From positions 1-8,952 of the forward strand of contig CAMBYJ010000059.1 of assembly GCA_945872015.1 (NCBI GenBank): a stretch of DNA of 8,952 nt, given 5' to 3'. The DNA is from Chitinophaga pinensis (lineage in GTDB: Bacteria; Bacteroidota; Bacteroidia; AKYH767-A; OLB10). The translations under genes were made by a program, and so were the position numbers. Positions 1-6,296 of this stretch are shown here, in pieces (position 1 is the stretch's first letter; every line of letters starts with the position of its first letter). The notes beneath the pieces were generated by a model. The model was not told the origin of the DNA. It was given only the letters and a program-made list of their open reading frames with translations, and made no database searches.

Positions 1-1335
1 ATTACCGATTATTGCCTGAACATTATAATAGCCAATTTGTGAAAAAATATGACTGGTATTAAAACTCGTCGAAGTATTGTTTGCTCCTGAATTTGGGTCT
101 CCAAAGTTCCAGGTAATACTTGAAATACCGTTAGTATCCGCAATAAAAAACTGAGTAATAGCTCCAAAACAATTTTCATTGAAAATTATTGTTTGGTAGG
201 TTGATATTGGCGCATCATCTGCATAATAAACCCATTTAGGTAAACCATAGCCTCCGCCACCTGTTTGATTAGCTATAACATTTGTTTGATAGCCGCAAGC
301 TGCACCTAAGCTATTAGGACAATTAATAACATTTAAACTTCCGGAATTGACATATATTTTTTCATCTTTTCCTAATTGTAAACTAGCGTTAGACCCGACT
401 GCAACTTGATATAAGGAATTTTGGATAGCCAATGGTGTAGGTTGTGTTATATCATATTGCACTAAGTTTTGAAGGTCGCTCACATATAAAACTTGCCCAT
501 TGGGTGAAAACTCTACCCCATAAATTAAGGCAACCTGAATAGTATAATTCCAAATCATGGCATTGGAAAGAACACCTGTTGTATTATTAAAGTCAAATAG
601 TTCAATTTGGGTTGTAGAGCCTGCTCCTACATTTAACAAGCCGATAGCAATTTTATTATATTGCTTATTTACTTTCATGTGCCCTGCTCCATTGCCATGC
701 GTTCCACCAATTTGGCTTATTACAGGAATAGTTTGAATGCCGGAGTTATCAATTTTAAACGAAAAAAATGTATTACCTGGATTATCATGTGTAATCAACC
801 AATAACTTAAAGCATCCGACGCAGGAACAACTTCCAACTTTTCAGAATTAGTTTGAAACAGAAAAATATTTTTTTGACTAGCAACAATATCACCCAATCC
901 ACCATTCAAGGTCATGTCAACAACACTATATCTTATACCATTACCATTAAATTGTTCATCTATTGTTACAATATAAAACAAACTATTACTACCTGGTTTT
1001 GGAACAATAACAGCGGCAGTTGTAGATGACAATAATGCGGCAGTTCCGCCTAACAAACCTGTTCCATTAGGCATGATCTGATTATTAGCATTCCAAACCG
1101 TAACTCCATCTGTGTAAAACAGTAAAGCCCCAGTTACCTTGTCTGCAACTGATGCACTGCCTTCGAAAGTTTGGATAGCACAACCTGTAACAAAACTTGG
1201 CGGTGTAGTATTAAAATCAATTGCTCCAGCACCTCCATAACGCCATTGGTTGTTTTGAAGGTTTTGTGCTTGACAAAAAAGGGGAAGTAAAAACAGAATA
1301 AAAAAAGCGTTACGAAGCTTGATCAGTTGATTCAT
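1..1335 (-). CDS. Secreted beta-propeller/PKD protein, probable T9SS cargo (partial, C-terminus off the left edge)
   Basis: An uninterrupted reading frame of 445 codons runs from an ATG at 1335 to the left edge. Residues 1-23 form a signal peptide: a basic start (MNQLIKLRN), a hydrophobic stretch (AFFILFLLPLF) and a likely signal peptidase I site after CQA; the Cys is not in a good lipobox. Residues about 25-390 are Gly/Asn/Thr-rich with propeller-like segments, for example LLFYTDGVTVWN near residue 71 and GVEFSPNGQVLYVSD at 273-287. Residues 409-440 start a PKD-type Ig fold (WNFGD at 409-413, then HIFSQIGYYNVQ). This layout is typical of large Bacteroidota surface or secreted proteins that end in further PKD repeats and a type IX sorting domain; that end is not visible here, so T9SS export is inference. 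Substrate and role are unknown. It lies 198 bp downstream of the sbtA-like gene on the same strand and probably has its own transcription unit. Confidence 0.85.
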   Translation of the reverse strand, partial: MNQLIKLRNAFFILFLLPLFCQAQNLQNNQWRYGGAGAIDFNTTPPSFVTGCAIQTFEGSASVADKVTGALLFYTDGVTVWNANNQIMPNGTGLLGGTAALLSSTTAAVIVPKPGSNSLFYIVTIDEQFNGNGIRYSVVDMTLNGGLGDIVASQKNIFLFQTNSEKLEVVPASDALSYWLITHDNPGNTFFSFKIDNSGIQTIPVISQIGGTHGNGAGHMKVNKQYNKIAIGLLNVGAGSTTQIELFDFNNTTGVLSNAMIWNYTIQVALIYGVEFSPNGQVLYVSDLQNLVQYDITQPTPLAIQNSLYQVAVGSNASLQLGKDEKIYVNSGSLNVINCPNSLGAACGYQTNVIANQTGGGGYGLPKWVYYADDAPISTYQTIIFNENCFGAITQFFIADTNGISSITWNFGDPNSGANNTSTSFNTSHIFSQIGYYNVQAIIGN

Positions 1336-1533
1336 TCTAAAAATGAAATTTTTTATTAAAGATAACACTTTTTCAAAAGAAATGTTAAGCACGCGTATGA
1401 ATAAATTATGTATTTGAATTGTAAAATTTGTTTATACTTAATTTAAATCTATGCATTCCTTCCATTGAATTTTCATCAACTAACAGGTCTATCGTTTTTA
1501 CAATTTTAATTTGATTAAAAATAATAGCACTTT
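1336..1533. other. AT-rich intergenic region between sbtA-like gene and the secreted protein gene
   Basis: This 198-bp gap carries no convincing gene. It must contain the 3' end of the upstream operon and the promoter of the secreted protein, but I see neither a hairpin followed by a T-run on the minus strand nor a perfect TAnnTTTG box. The best -7 candidate on the minus strand is TTCTTTTG (1381-1374), one mismatch, without a matching -33 element. Two AT-only inverted repeats are present (arms 1417-1426 with 1496-1505, and 1504-1510 with 1514-1520); both could be chance in such AT-rich DNA. Confidence 0.5.
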
Positions 1534-2502
1534 TTAATTGCTTGTCATTTGTATAATCATAAAATAAATAGGCATTCCTAAAGTAATGTTTATTGGGAAA
1601 CTAACGGCAAGGGCCATGGGCAAAAACAATCCAGGGTTAGCCTTAGGAACAGAAATCTTCATCGCAGCGGGAACTGCAATATAAGATGCACTCGCAGCAA
1701 GAATAGCAAACATAAATCTGTTTGAAATATCAGCGGTAACTATTCCACTTAACCATGCAACAGCACATCCGTTTATTAGCGGAATGATAAGAGCAAATAG
1801 AATAGGGAACCATCCAAACGAAAAGAAGGCTTTTAATTTTCTTCCACTTGTTATTCCCATATCCAATAAAAATATTGCAAGAAATCCTTTGAACAAATCA
1901 TTGGTAAATGGTTTTATTCCTTCCGCTTGTTTATCACTTGCTAAAAATCCAATAACAAGACAACCAAGAATAAGCAATACACTTCCATTGGTAAAAGAAT
2001 GTTTTATTGCTGTTCGCTTTTGTATTTTTTCACTTTCCTCTTTATTAAAAATAGAGATTAAAACCAGTCCCATAATTATTGCTGGCGATTCCATTAGAGC
2101 CATTATCGCTACCATATGTCCATGTAATGGCAACTGTTGTACTTCAAGATAACTGACAGCAGTAACAAAGGTAACCGCACTCACCGATCCATATGCTGCA
2201 GCAATAGCTCCTGCATCATAAACACCCAGTTTTTTGCGAAGAATAAAAAAAGTATAGGCAGGAATGATTAAAGAAATAAATATTCCGAATAACATTGACC
2301 ATCCTATTTCTTCTGAAAATGTTTCATGTGATAATTCTTGTCCTCCTTTAAATCCAATCGCAAACAAAAGATAAAGAGAAATAAATTTTGAAGAGTTGGG
2401 CGGTATTTCTAAATCACTCTTTAAATAAACAGCAATTATTCCAAGCACAAAAAACAATAGTGCTGGGTTTGTTAAATTCTCAATTAGTAAATTATAATTC
2501 AT
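1534..2502 (-). CDS. sbtA: SbtA-type sodium-dependent bicarbonate transporter family permease
   Basis: The 322-residue product is a polytopic inner-membrane protein of the Sbt_1 (formerly DUF897) family, whose cyanobacterial members import HCO3- with Na+. Hydrophobic helices cover most of residues 13-155 and 173-318, split by a charged cytoplasmic-looking linker at about 152-170 (NKEESEKIQKR). Family hallmarks are visible in both halves: GSVSAVTFVTA at 105-115, MALMESPAIIMG at 134-145, SASYIAVPAAMKISVPKANP at 271-290, and MALAVSFPINITLGMPIYF at 296-314. The two Ser/Gly-rich segments correspond to the substrate and sodium site region in the family. The length is normal for the family. It is the last gene of the operon, 9 bp after the DUF6671 stop. 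No SbtB-like PII regulator gene is adjacent, unlike many cyanobacterial loci. The family call is firm; bicarbonate as substrate in this host is inferred from the family. Confidence 0.87.
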   Translation of the reverse strand: MNYNLLIENLTNPALLFFVLGIIAVYLKSDLEIPPNSSKFISLYLLFAIGFKGGQELSHETFSEEIGWSMLFGIFISLIIPAYTFFILRKKLGVYDAGAIAAAYGSVSAVTFVTAVSYLEVQQLPLHGHMVAIMALMESPAIIMGLVLISIFNKEESEKIQKRTAIKHSFTNGSVLLILGCLVIGFLASDKQAEGIKPFTNDLFKGFLAIFLLDMGITSGRKLKAFFSFGWFPILFALIIPLINGCAVAWLSGIVTADISNRFMFAILAASASYIAVPAAMKISVPKANPGLFLPMALAVSFPINITLGMPIYFMIIQMTSN

Positions 2503-2511
2503 TTATTTTTT

Positions 2512-3348
2512 TCACGGATTACATACATCACAATAAGTGGCTTCTTCTTTCATTTTTCCATGTGGAAATTTTTCTTCTTTAACAAACGAACATTTTTGAC
2601 ATTTGTAAACATAGCTCAGTGTACTTCTAGTTGGACAATTACAAAGTTCACAAGGCAAGCCTTGCTTCGCATTAGTAACTATAAAACCAGGAGTAGAGCA
2701 ATCAGGACATAACGAATTTATTTTGCTGGTAAGTTTATGGGCAGCCTGTTCAATCACTTTCATTCGTGTAGGATTATACATAGCACGCATGTCCGTTTCT
2801 GCATAAGCTTCTCCGTATTTATTAAATAACTTTTCAAAAGTGTTTACCAATTTTTCTTTCTGTATTATTCCTTTAACCATATCAGAAAAATCATTTTTGC
2901 TCTTTTTCAAAATAATTCCATGTGATGGAAATCCGGCTTTCTCAGCAAACGTCAGAAGCTCTTCAACAGAATGTAATTCTGAAGCACTATGATTTGTTTC
3001 TGTGCTTAACTCCCTCGCAATAATTTCAAGATTATTTTTTTTGTCTAGAAAAAATAATAGTTCATCGTTAGCTGGCAAGAAAAATATTTCAGGATGCATA
3101 CCAAACGTACCTTCACTTGCAATTGCGAGATCACAACCAGTCTTCTCTATTGCCATTAAGCATTTGTTACGAGCAGTTGTTATTGGATCGTCGTATCTTT
3201 CTATTTCTCCACTAAAAGTGCCCAACTTATCAGTATCAATCTTTTCTGACACTATACATTTAACACCTAGTTCTCTTTCTAAAATTGACGCAAGCACTTG
3301 TTCCTTTTTATGCTTGGTTGCAATAACAATCTTTCTATCCTTGAACAT
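2512..3348 (-). CDS. DUF6671-like protein: ITPase-like N-terminal region plus two C-terminal zinc ribbons
   Basis: A soluble 278-residue protein that I match, from memory, to the uncharacterised DUF6671 family. The C-terminus has four CxxC knuckles, CPDC (214-217), CELC (233-236), CQKC (250-253) and CDVC (273-276), enough for two zinc ribbons. The N-terminal part opens with VIATKHKKEQVLASIL (8-23), then GTFSGEIER (43-51), DPITTARNKCLMAIE (54-68) and DLAIASEGTFG (73-83). This order of a K-containing first strand-helix, an ARNK helix and an AIASEG strand resembles the ITPase/YjjX/Maf nucleotide-pyrophosphatase fold; that link is my inference. ETDMRAMYNPTRM (184-196) looks like a further conserved block. 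The start at 3348 is the only nearby ATG in frame; the ATG at 3352 is out of frame. It begins 3 bp after the 94-residue gene and ends 9 bp before the sbtA-like gene, so it is very probably co-translated with them. Function unknown. Confidence 0.75.
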   Translation of the reverse strand: MFKDRKIVIATKHKKEQVLASILERELGVKCIVSEKIDTDKLGTFSGEIERYDDPITTARNKCLMAIEKTGCDLAIASEGTFGMHPEIFFLPANDELLFFLDKKNNLEIIARELSTETNHSASELHSVEELLTFAEKAGFPSHGIILKKSKNDFSDMVKGIIQKEKLVNTFEKLFNKYGEAYAETDMRAMYNPTRMKVIEQAAHKLTSKINSLCPDCSTPGFIVTNAKQGLPCELCNCPTRSTLSYVYKCQKCSFVKEEKFPHGKMKEEATYCDVCNP

Positions 3349-3351
3349 ACA

Positions 3352-3636
3352 TCACAAATCGTCTGCGAACGAAATAGTTATTTCTGTGCTAACAACAAGT
3401 TTCTTATTTTCTTTTTTCGATTGTAATAAAATTTCCTGTAGTTTTTCTATTTCCTTTCTTAATGCAGGTATTCTTTCTTGTGAAACTTCATCATCTTTTC
3501 TATAGCGTTCTTGTGAACTCCAGTTTTTGATGTTATAGAAGTTTATTGGCGAATTAAATAAATGAAGTAAAACATCTTTGGCTTCGTCATTCGTAAAGCT
3601 GTCGTTTATAAGAGTAAGCTTTTCTGTTGTTTTCAT
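3352..3636 (-). CDS. Small conserved coiled-coil protein of unknown function
   Basis: A 94-residue soluble, charged protein (starts MKTTEKLTLINDSFT). I recognise its general type as a small hypothetical protein recurring in Bacteroidota but know no function. Residues 15-40 include a Leu-rich helix (NDEAKDVLLHLF) and an aromatic/Asn segment (INFYNIKNWSSQERY); residues 54-80 (ERIPALRKEIEKLQEILL and following) look like an amphipathic coiled coil, suggesting an oligomer or a docking helix; a short beta-like tail (LVVSTEITISF) ends it. Its ATG overlaps the stop of the upstream 57-residue gene (ATGA at 3636-3633), and the next gene starts 3 bp after its stop. This coupling argues that it is a real gene and that its product acts with its neighbours. 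No signal peptide or membrane segment is visible. Confidence 0.75.
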   Translation of the reverse strand: MKTTEKLTLINDSFTNDEAKDVLLHLFNSPINFYNIKNWSSQERYRKDDEVSQERIPALRKEIEKLQEILLQSKKENKKLVVSTEITISFADDL

Positions 3637-3806
3637 TTTTTAACGTGTTTTTGTGTTGAAACTGCATGAAAGGTTAATGTAGCTGCAATGATTCCTAAAG
3701 AAGTAAACAGGTGGCCTTTAACAACATCAATTGTTATAAAAGAAAGATACAAAAAGGCAATTGTTATTATCAATAATAGACTTGTTTTGATTGTGCTAAT
3801 TTCCAT
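3633..3806 (-). CDS. Small two-helix membrane protein (57 residues)
   Basis: A complete short frame from ATG at 3806 to TGA at 3633, easily missed because of its size. The product starts MEISTIKTSLLLIITIAF and ends TFHAVSTQKHVKK. It has two hydrophobic segments, about residues 9-27 and 33-49, joined by a short turn (DVVKGH), and a basic C-terminal tail, so it is predicted to be an inner-membrane hairpin. Support for it being a gene: it fills the gap between icd (23 bp downstream of the icd stop) and the 94-residue gene, its stop overlaps the next start in an ATGA, and its leader (TTTTTAATCAAACAAAACAA) is A-rich as at other genes here. No family recognised. It could be an accessory subunit for the membrane transporter of the same operon, but nothing in the sequence proves that. 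Confidence 0.65.
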   Translation of the reverse strand: MEISTIKTSLLLIITIAFLYLSFITIDVVKGHLFTSLGIIAATLTFHAVSTQKHVKK

Positions 3807-3829
3807 TGTTTGTTTTGTTTGATTAAAAA

Positions 3830-5266
3830 TTATTGTCCTTGTCCAAGTGAATAAGCCGACTTACCATCAAACGTGTAAAGGTTTTCTGTTTTGATAATAT
3901 CGATTTTTTGATTTATTGCGCCTGTAAGTAATTCAACAATATTGGATTTGTTTATCTGAATTCCTTCTGATGGTTTAAAGCGACATCTCCAATGGTCAGT
4001 ACAAAAAGTTTCTTTAAATCCTTCTGGCCACACTTTAATTCCTCTGTTGGTAATCATCGTTAATTCGATACCGTTACCTTCTAAGGATTTTATTTTTTCT
4101 GCTAATTCATTAGGATCACTTCCACCCCAGTGAACAAAAAGATCAACACCAACTAATTCTTTTTTTGCTGTTGATTTACGTTGATACTTTGGAAGATTTA
4201 ATGCAGAATTATTAGCGTATGAAACAGACTTTAATACCGAAGGTTTGTTTCCAAGATTGTCAATAATTGCTTTAGCAAATTCTTTCGTTCCTACCTTTTG
4301 TTTGCTGATGCCTTCTTTATAAATATCGTAAGTATGTGTTCCGTCTTCCAGCGTTTTTAACCACGCATTTTGAACTTTTTCTGCAACATCTGTTTGTCCA
4401 ATATGATTAAGCATCATAATAGCACCTTGTAATAATCCAGAAGGGTTAGCTACATTCTGTCCTGCACGTCTTGGTGCTGATCCGTGTATTGCTTCAAACA
4501 TTGAACACTCTTCGCCAATATTCGCCGATCCTGCAAGACCAACCGAACCTGTAATTTGTGCAGCTACATCACTTAATACATCACCATATAAATTAGGCAT
4601 TACAATCACATCGAATGCTTCTGGAGTATCCGCCATTTTTGCTGCTCCAATATCTATAATCCAATGTTCGTTTTCTATTTCAGGATACTCTTTTGCAATC
4701 TCATCAAAAACCTGATGAAACAAACCATCCGTTTGTTTCATGATATTGTCCTTTGTAAAACAAGTTACCTTCTTACGGTTTTGTTGTTTTGCATATTCAA
4801 ACGCGTAACGAACTATTTTTTCACAACCTGGTCGACTGATTAATTTTAAACACTGAACAACTTCGTCGGTTTGCTGATGCTCGATTCCTGCATAAAGATC
4901 TTCTTCGTTTTCGCGAACGATTACAATATCCATTACAGGGTGCTTTGTGCTTACAAATGGATGTAAGCTCATGCACGGACGTACGTTTGAATAAAGTCCT
5001 AAAAACTTACGAGTAGTAACATTTAAACTTTTATAACCTCCTCCTTGTGGAGTTGTAATAGGCGCCTTTAAAAATATTTTATTCCTTCTGATGGTGTCCC
5101 ATGATTCTTGAGCTATACCTGAGGTGTTTCCTGCCAGGTATACTTTTTCTCCTACTTCAATTTCTTCGATTTCAATTTTAGCTCCTGCCGCCATTATAAT
5201 TTCAAGCGTGGCATCCATAATTTCGGGTCCTATTCCATCCCCCTTTGCAACAGTTATCTTTTTCAT
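3830..5266 (-). CDS. icd: Isocitrate dehydrogenase, probably NADP-dependent, with C-terminal extension
   Basis: A 478-residue TCA-cycle enzyme that oxidatively decarboxylates isocitrate to 2-oxoglutarate and CO2. The catalytic domain (about 1-345) shows the family features: GDGIGPEI at 9-16; substrate-site residues Ser80, Asn82, Arg86, Arg96 and Arg118; catalytic Tyr125 and Lys172; metal-binding Asp229 and Asp233 in the signature starting NLYGDVLSD at 225; and HGSAPRRAGQ at 261-270. Arg266-Arg267 sit where E. coli Icd has Lys344-Tyr345, and the positive charge suits the NADP 2'-phosphate, so NADP is the likelier cofactor (inference). Residues about 350-478 form an extra domain (VDLFVHWGGSDP at 373-384) as in the longer Thermus/Rickettsia-type enzymes, absent from E. 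coli Icd. It is the first gene of a five-gene run ending in the sbtA-like gene, 92 bp from a divergent LysR-type gene that probably controls it. The start at 5266 gives the expected MKKITVAKGDG N-terminus. Confidence 0.93.
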   Translation of the reverse strand: MKKITVAKGDGIGPEIMDATLEIIMAAGAKIEIEEIEVGEKVYLAGNTSGIAQESWDTIRRNKIFLKAPITTPQGGGYKSLNVTTRKFLGLYSNVRPCMSLHPFVSTKHPVMDIVIVRENEEDLYAGIEHQQTDEVVQCLKLISRPGCEKIVRYAFEYAKQQNRKKVTCFTKDNIMKQTDGLFHQVFDEIAKEYPEIENEHWIIDIGAAKMADTPEAFDVIVMPNLYGDVLSDVAAQITGSVGLAGSANIGEECSMFEAIHGSAPRRAGQNVANPSGLLQGAIMMLNHIGQTDVAEKVQNAWLKTLEDGTHTYDIYKEGISKQKVGTKEFAKAIIDNLGNKPSVLKSVSYANNSALNLPKYQRKSTAKKELVGVDLFVHWGGSDPNELAEKIKSLEGNGIELTMITNRGIKVWPEGFKETFCTDHWRCRFKPSEGIQINKSNIVELLTGAINQKIDIIKTENLYTFDGKSAYSLGQGQ

Positions 5267-5292
5267 GGTTTTTCGTTTTTTATTTGTTGCCG

Positions 5293-5300
5293 CAAAACTG
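5293..5300 (-). promoter_or_regulatory. Candidate weak -7 element for the icd operon
   Basis: The minus strand reads CAGTTTTG here, one mismatch from the Bacteroidota -7 consensus TAnnTTTG, 26 bp before the icd start. No TTG lies at the usual -33 distance, which would fit a promoter needing an activator, but the match may also be chance. Confidence 0.3.
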
Positions 5301-5314
5301 AAAAAATCATTTCA
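5299..5314. promoter_or_regulatory. Short inverted repeat between the divergent icd and lysR promoters
   Basis: TGAAA and TTTCA arms flank a 6-bp spacer (TGAAAAAATCATTTCA). It overlaps the edge of the candidate icd -7 element. It could be a secondary site for the divergent regulator, but five-base AT-rich arms are weak evidence. Confidence 0.25.
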
Positions 5315-5326
5315 TATATTTTTATT

Positions 5327-5334
5327 TATCTTTG
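5327..5334 (+). promoter_or_regulatory. Bacteroidota -7 promoter element of the LysR-type gene
   Basis: TATCTTTG is a perfect match to TAnnTTTG and lies 24 bp before the lysR-type start codon, giving a leader of about 20 nt or less. The same octamer is used in front of the pirin gene. No TTG is found 17-23 bp upstream, so the -33 element is missing or degenerate. Confidence 0.5.
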
Positions 5335-5344
5335 TAATACAATC

Positions 5345-5361
5345 CATAAATTATTTTTATG
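5345..5361. promoter_or_regulatory. Candidate LysR/CbbR-type operator
   Basis: CATAAATTATTTTTATG is an inverted repeat with perfect 6-bp arms (CATAAA, TTTATG) around 5 bp. It contains a T-N11-A core (T5347 to A5359), the general LysR-family signature, and also fits TNA-N7-TNA (TAA-N7-TTA), the pattern described for CbbR sites. It overlaps the start codon of the divergent regulator gene, so binding would allow autorepression. Its centre is about 67 bp upstream of the start point predicted from the weak icd -7 element, close to the -65 position usual for LysR recognition sites. AT richness lowers confidence. Confidence 0.4.
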
Positions 5362-6282
5362 AATTATACTTTAAACCAATTACAGATTTTCTTAAAAGTT
5401 GTACAAACGCAAAGCGTAACAAAGGCTTCTGAGGAACTATTTTTAACTCAACCAGCTGTGTCTATTCAGTTAAAAAACTTTCAGGATCAGTTTGATATTC
5501 CATTGACAGAAGTTGTTGGAAGAAAAATTTACATAACTGATTTTGGAAGAGAGATTGCAGAGGCAGCAGAAAATATTTTAAATCAGGTTTATTCGATCAA
5601 CTATAAAACACATACTTATAAAGGTCAATTGTCGGGTAGACTTAAAATTTCAATTGTTTCAACTGGAAAGTATGTGATGCCCTACTTCCTCAAAGAGTTT
5701 ATAAAACAAAATTCTGGTGTTGATTTGGTAATTGATGTTACAAATAAAAACAAGGTTATTGAAAGTCTTGAAAAAAATGAAGTGGACTTTGCCCTTGTAT
5801 CTATTTTACCAAACTCATTAAATATTGAAAAACTCGATTTGCTTCAGAACAAACTTTTTCTAGTTGGAAATAAAAAGGCGTCTTCAAAAAAAGAAATCAA
5901 AACCAAGGACGTGTTCAAAGAGCTTTCGCTGATTTTTAGAGAAAAAGGTTCTGGTACACGACAAACAATGGAAAATTTTATCGAACGAAATAAACTTACC
6001 ATTAATAAAAAAATGGAGTTGACCTCCAATGAAGCAGTTAAACAAGCATTAATTGCTGGACTAGGCTATTCAATCATGCCGCTCATCGGTATTAGAAATG
6101 AATTAAATAATGGCGATTTACAAATCACACCCATAAAGGGTTTACCTATTAAAACAACTTGGAGTTTAATCTGGCTTAAAGGCAAAAGACACTCTCCTGT
6201 TTGTCAGGCTTATTTAAATCATATCAAAACCGCGAAGTCAAAGATTATTAAGGAAACCTTTGATTGGTATGAACAATATTAG
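5359..6282 (+). CDS. LysR-family transcriptional regulator, CbbR/CcmR-like
   Basis: A 307-residue DNA-binding regulator of normal LysR length. The winged helix-turn-helix spans about 5-62, with the recognition region SVTKASEELFLTQPAVSIQLKN at 19-40; a linker helix follows to about 88, then a periplasmic-binding-protein-like effector domain at about 94-295. The effector domain has FREKGSGTR (193-201) and LTSNEAVKQALIAGLGYSIMP (221-241), blocks characteristic of the CbbR/RbcR/CcmR/CmpR branch. Known members of that branch control Calvin-cycle or bicarbonate-uptake genes and sense metabolites such as NADPH, RuBP or 2-oxoglutarate; whether this one does is not shown. It is divergent from the icd...sbtA operon, the standard arrangement of a LysR regulator with its target, and the gap holds a suitable dyad. 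Its 3' end converges on the nitroreductase gene with 14 bp between the stops. The ligand is unknown; 2-oxoglutarate or NADP(H) would suit the context. Confidence 0.88.
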   Translation: MNYTLNQLQIFLKVVQTQSVTKASEELFLTQPAVSIQLKNFQDQFDIPLTEVVGRKIYITDFGREIAEAAENILNQVYSINYKTHTYKGQLSGRLKISIVSTGKYVMPYFLKEFIKQNSGVDLVIDVTNKNKVIESLEKNEVDFALVSILPNSLNIEKLDLLQNKLFLVGNKKASSKKEIKTKDVFKELSLIFREKGSGTRQTMENFIERNKLTINKKMELTSNEAVKQALIAGLGYSIMPLIGIRNELNNGDLQITPIKGLPIKTTWSLIWLKGKRHSPVCQAYLNHIKTAKSKIIKETFDWYEQY

Positions 6283-6296
6283 TTGTAAAGTATTTT

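Noticed and set aside
1417..1505. 10-bp inverted repeat (AATTGTAAAA and TTTTACAATT) in the gap after the sbtA-like gene
   Set aside because: The loop of about 69 nt is long and the arms are almost all A/T; a match of this size is not surprising in such DNA.
1504..1520. TTTTAAT-TTG-ATTAAAA hairpin downstream of the sbtA-like gene as a terminator
   Set aside because: The stem has no G-C pair and no T-run follows on the minus strand, so it would be a very poor terminator.
1784..2152. Plus-strand open frame of 122 codons inside the sbtA-like gene
   Set aside because: It lies wholly antisense to a transporter with clear family motifs and has no recognisable domain.
3350..3352. Alternative ATG for the DUF6671-like gene overlapping the upstream stop codon
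   Set aside because: It is 4 bp from the in-frame ATG at 3348 and therefore out of frame.
3002..3505. Plus-strand open frame of 167 codons opposite the DUF6671-like and 94-residue genes
   Set aside because: It spans two well-supported, coupled minus-strand genes, is Ser/Leu/Ile-rich as antisense frames usually are, and matches nothing I recognise.
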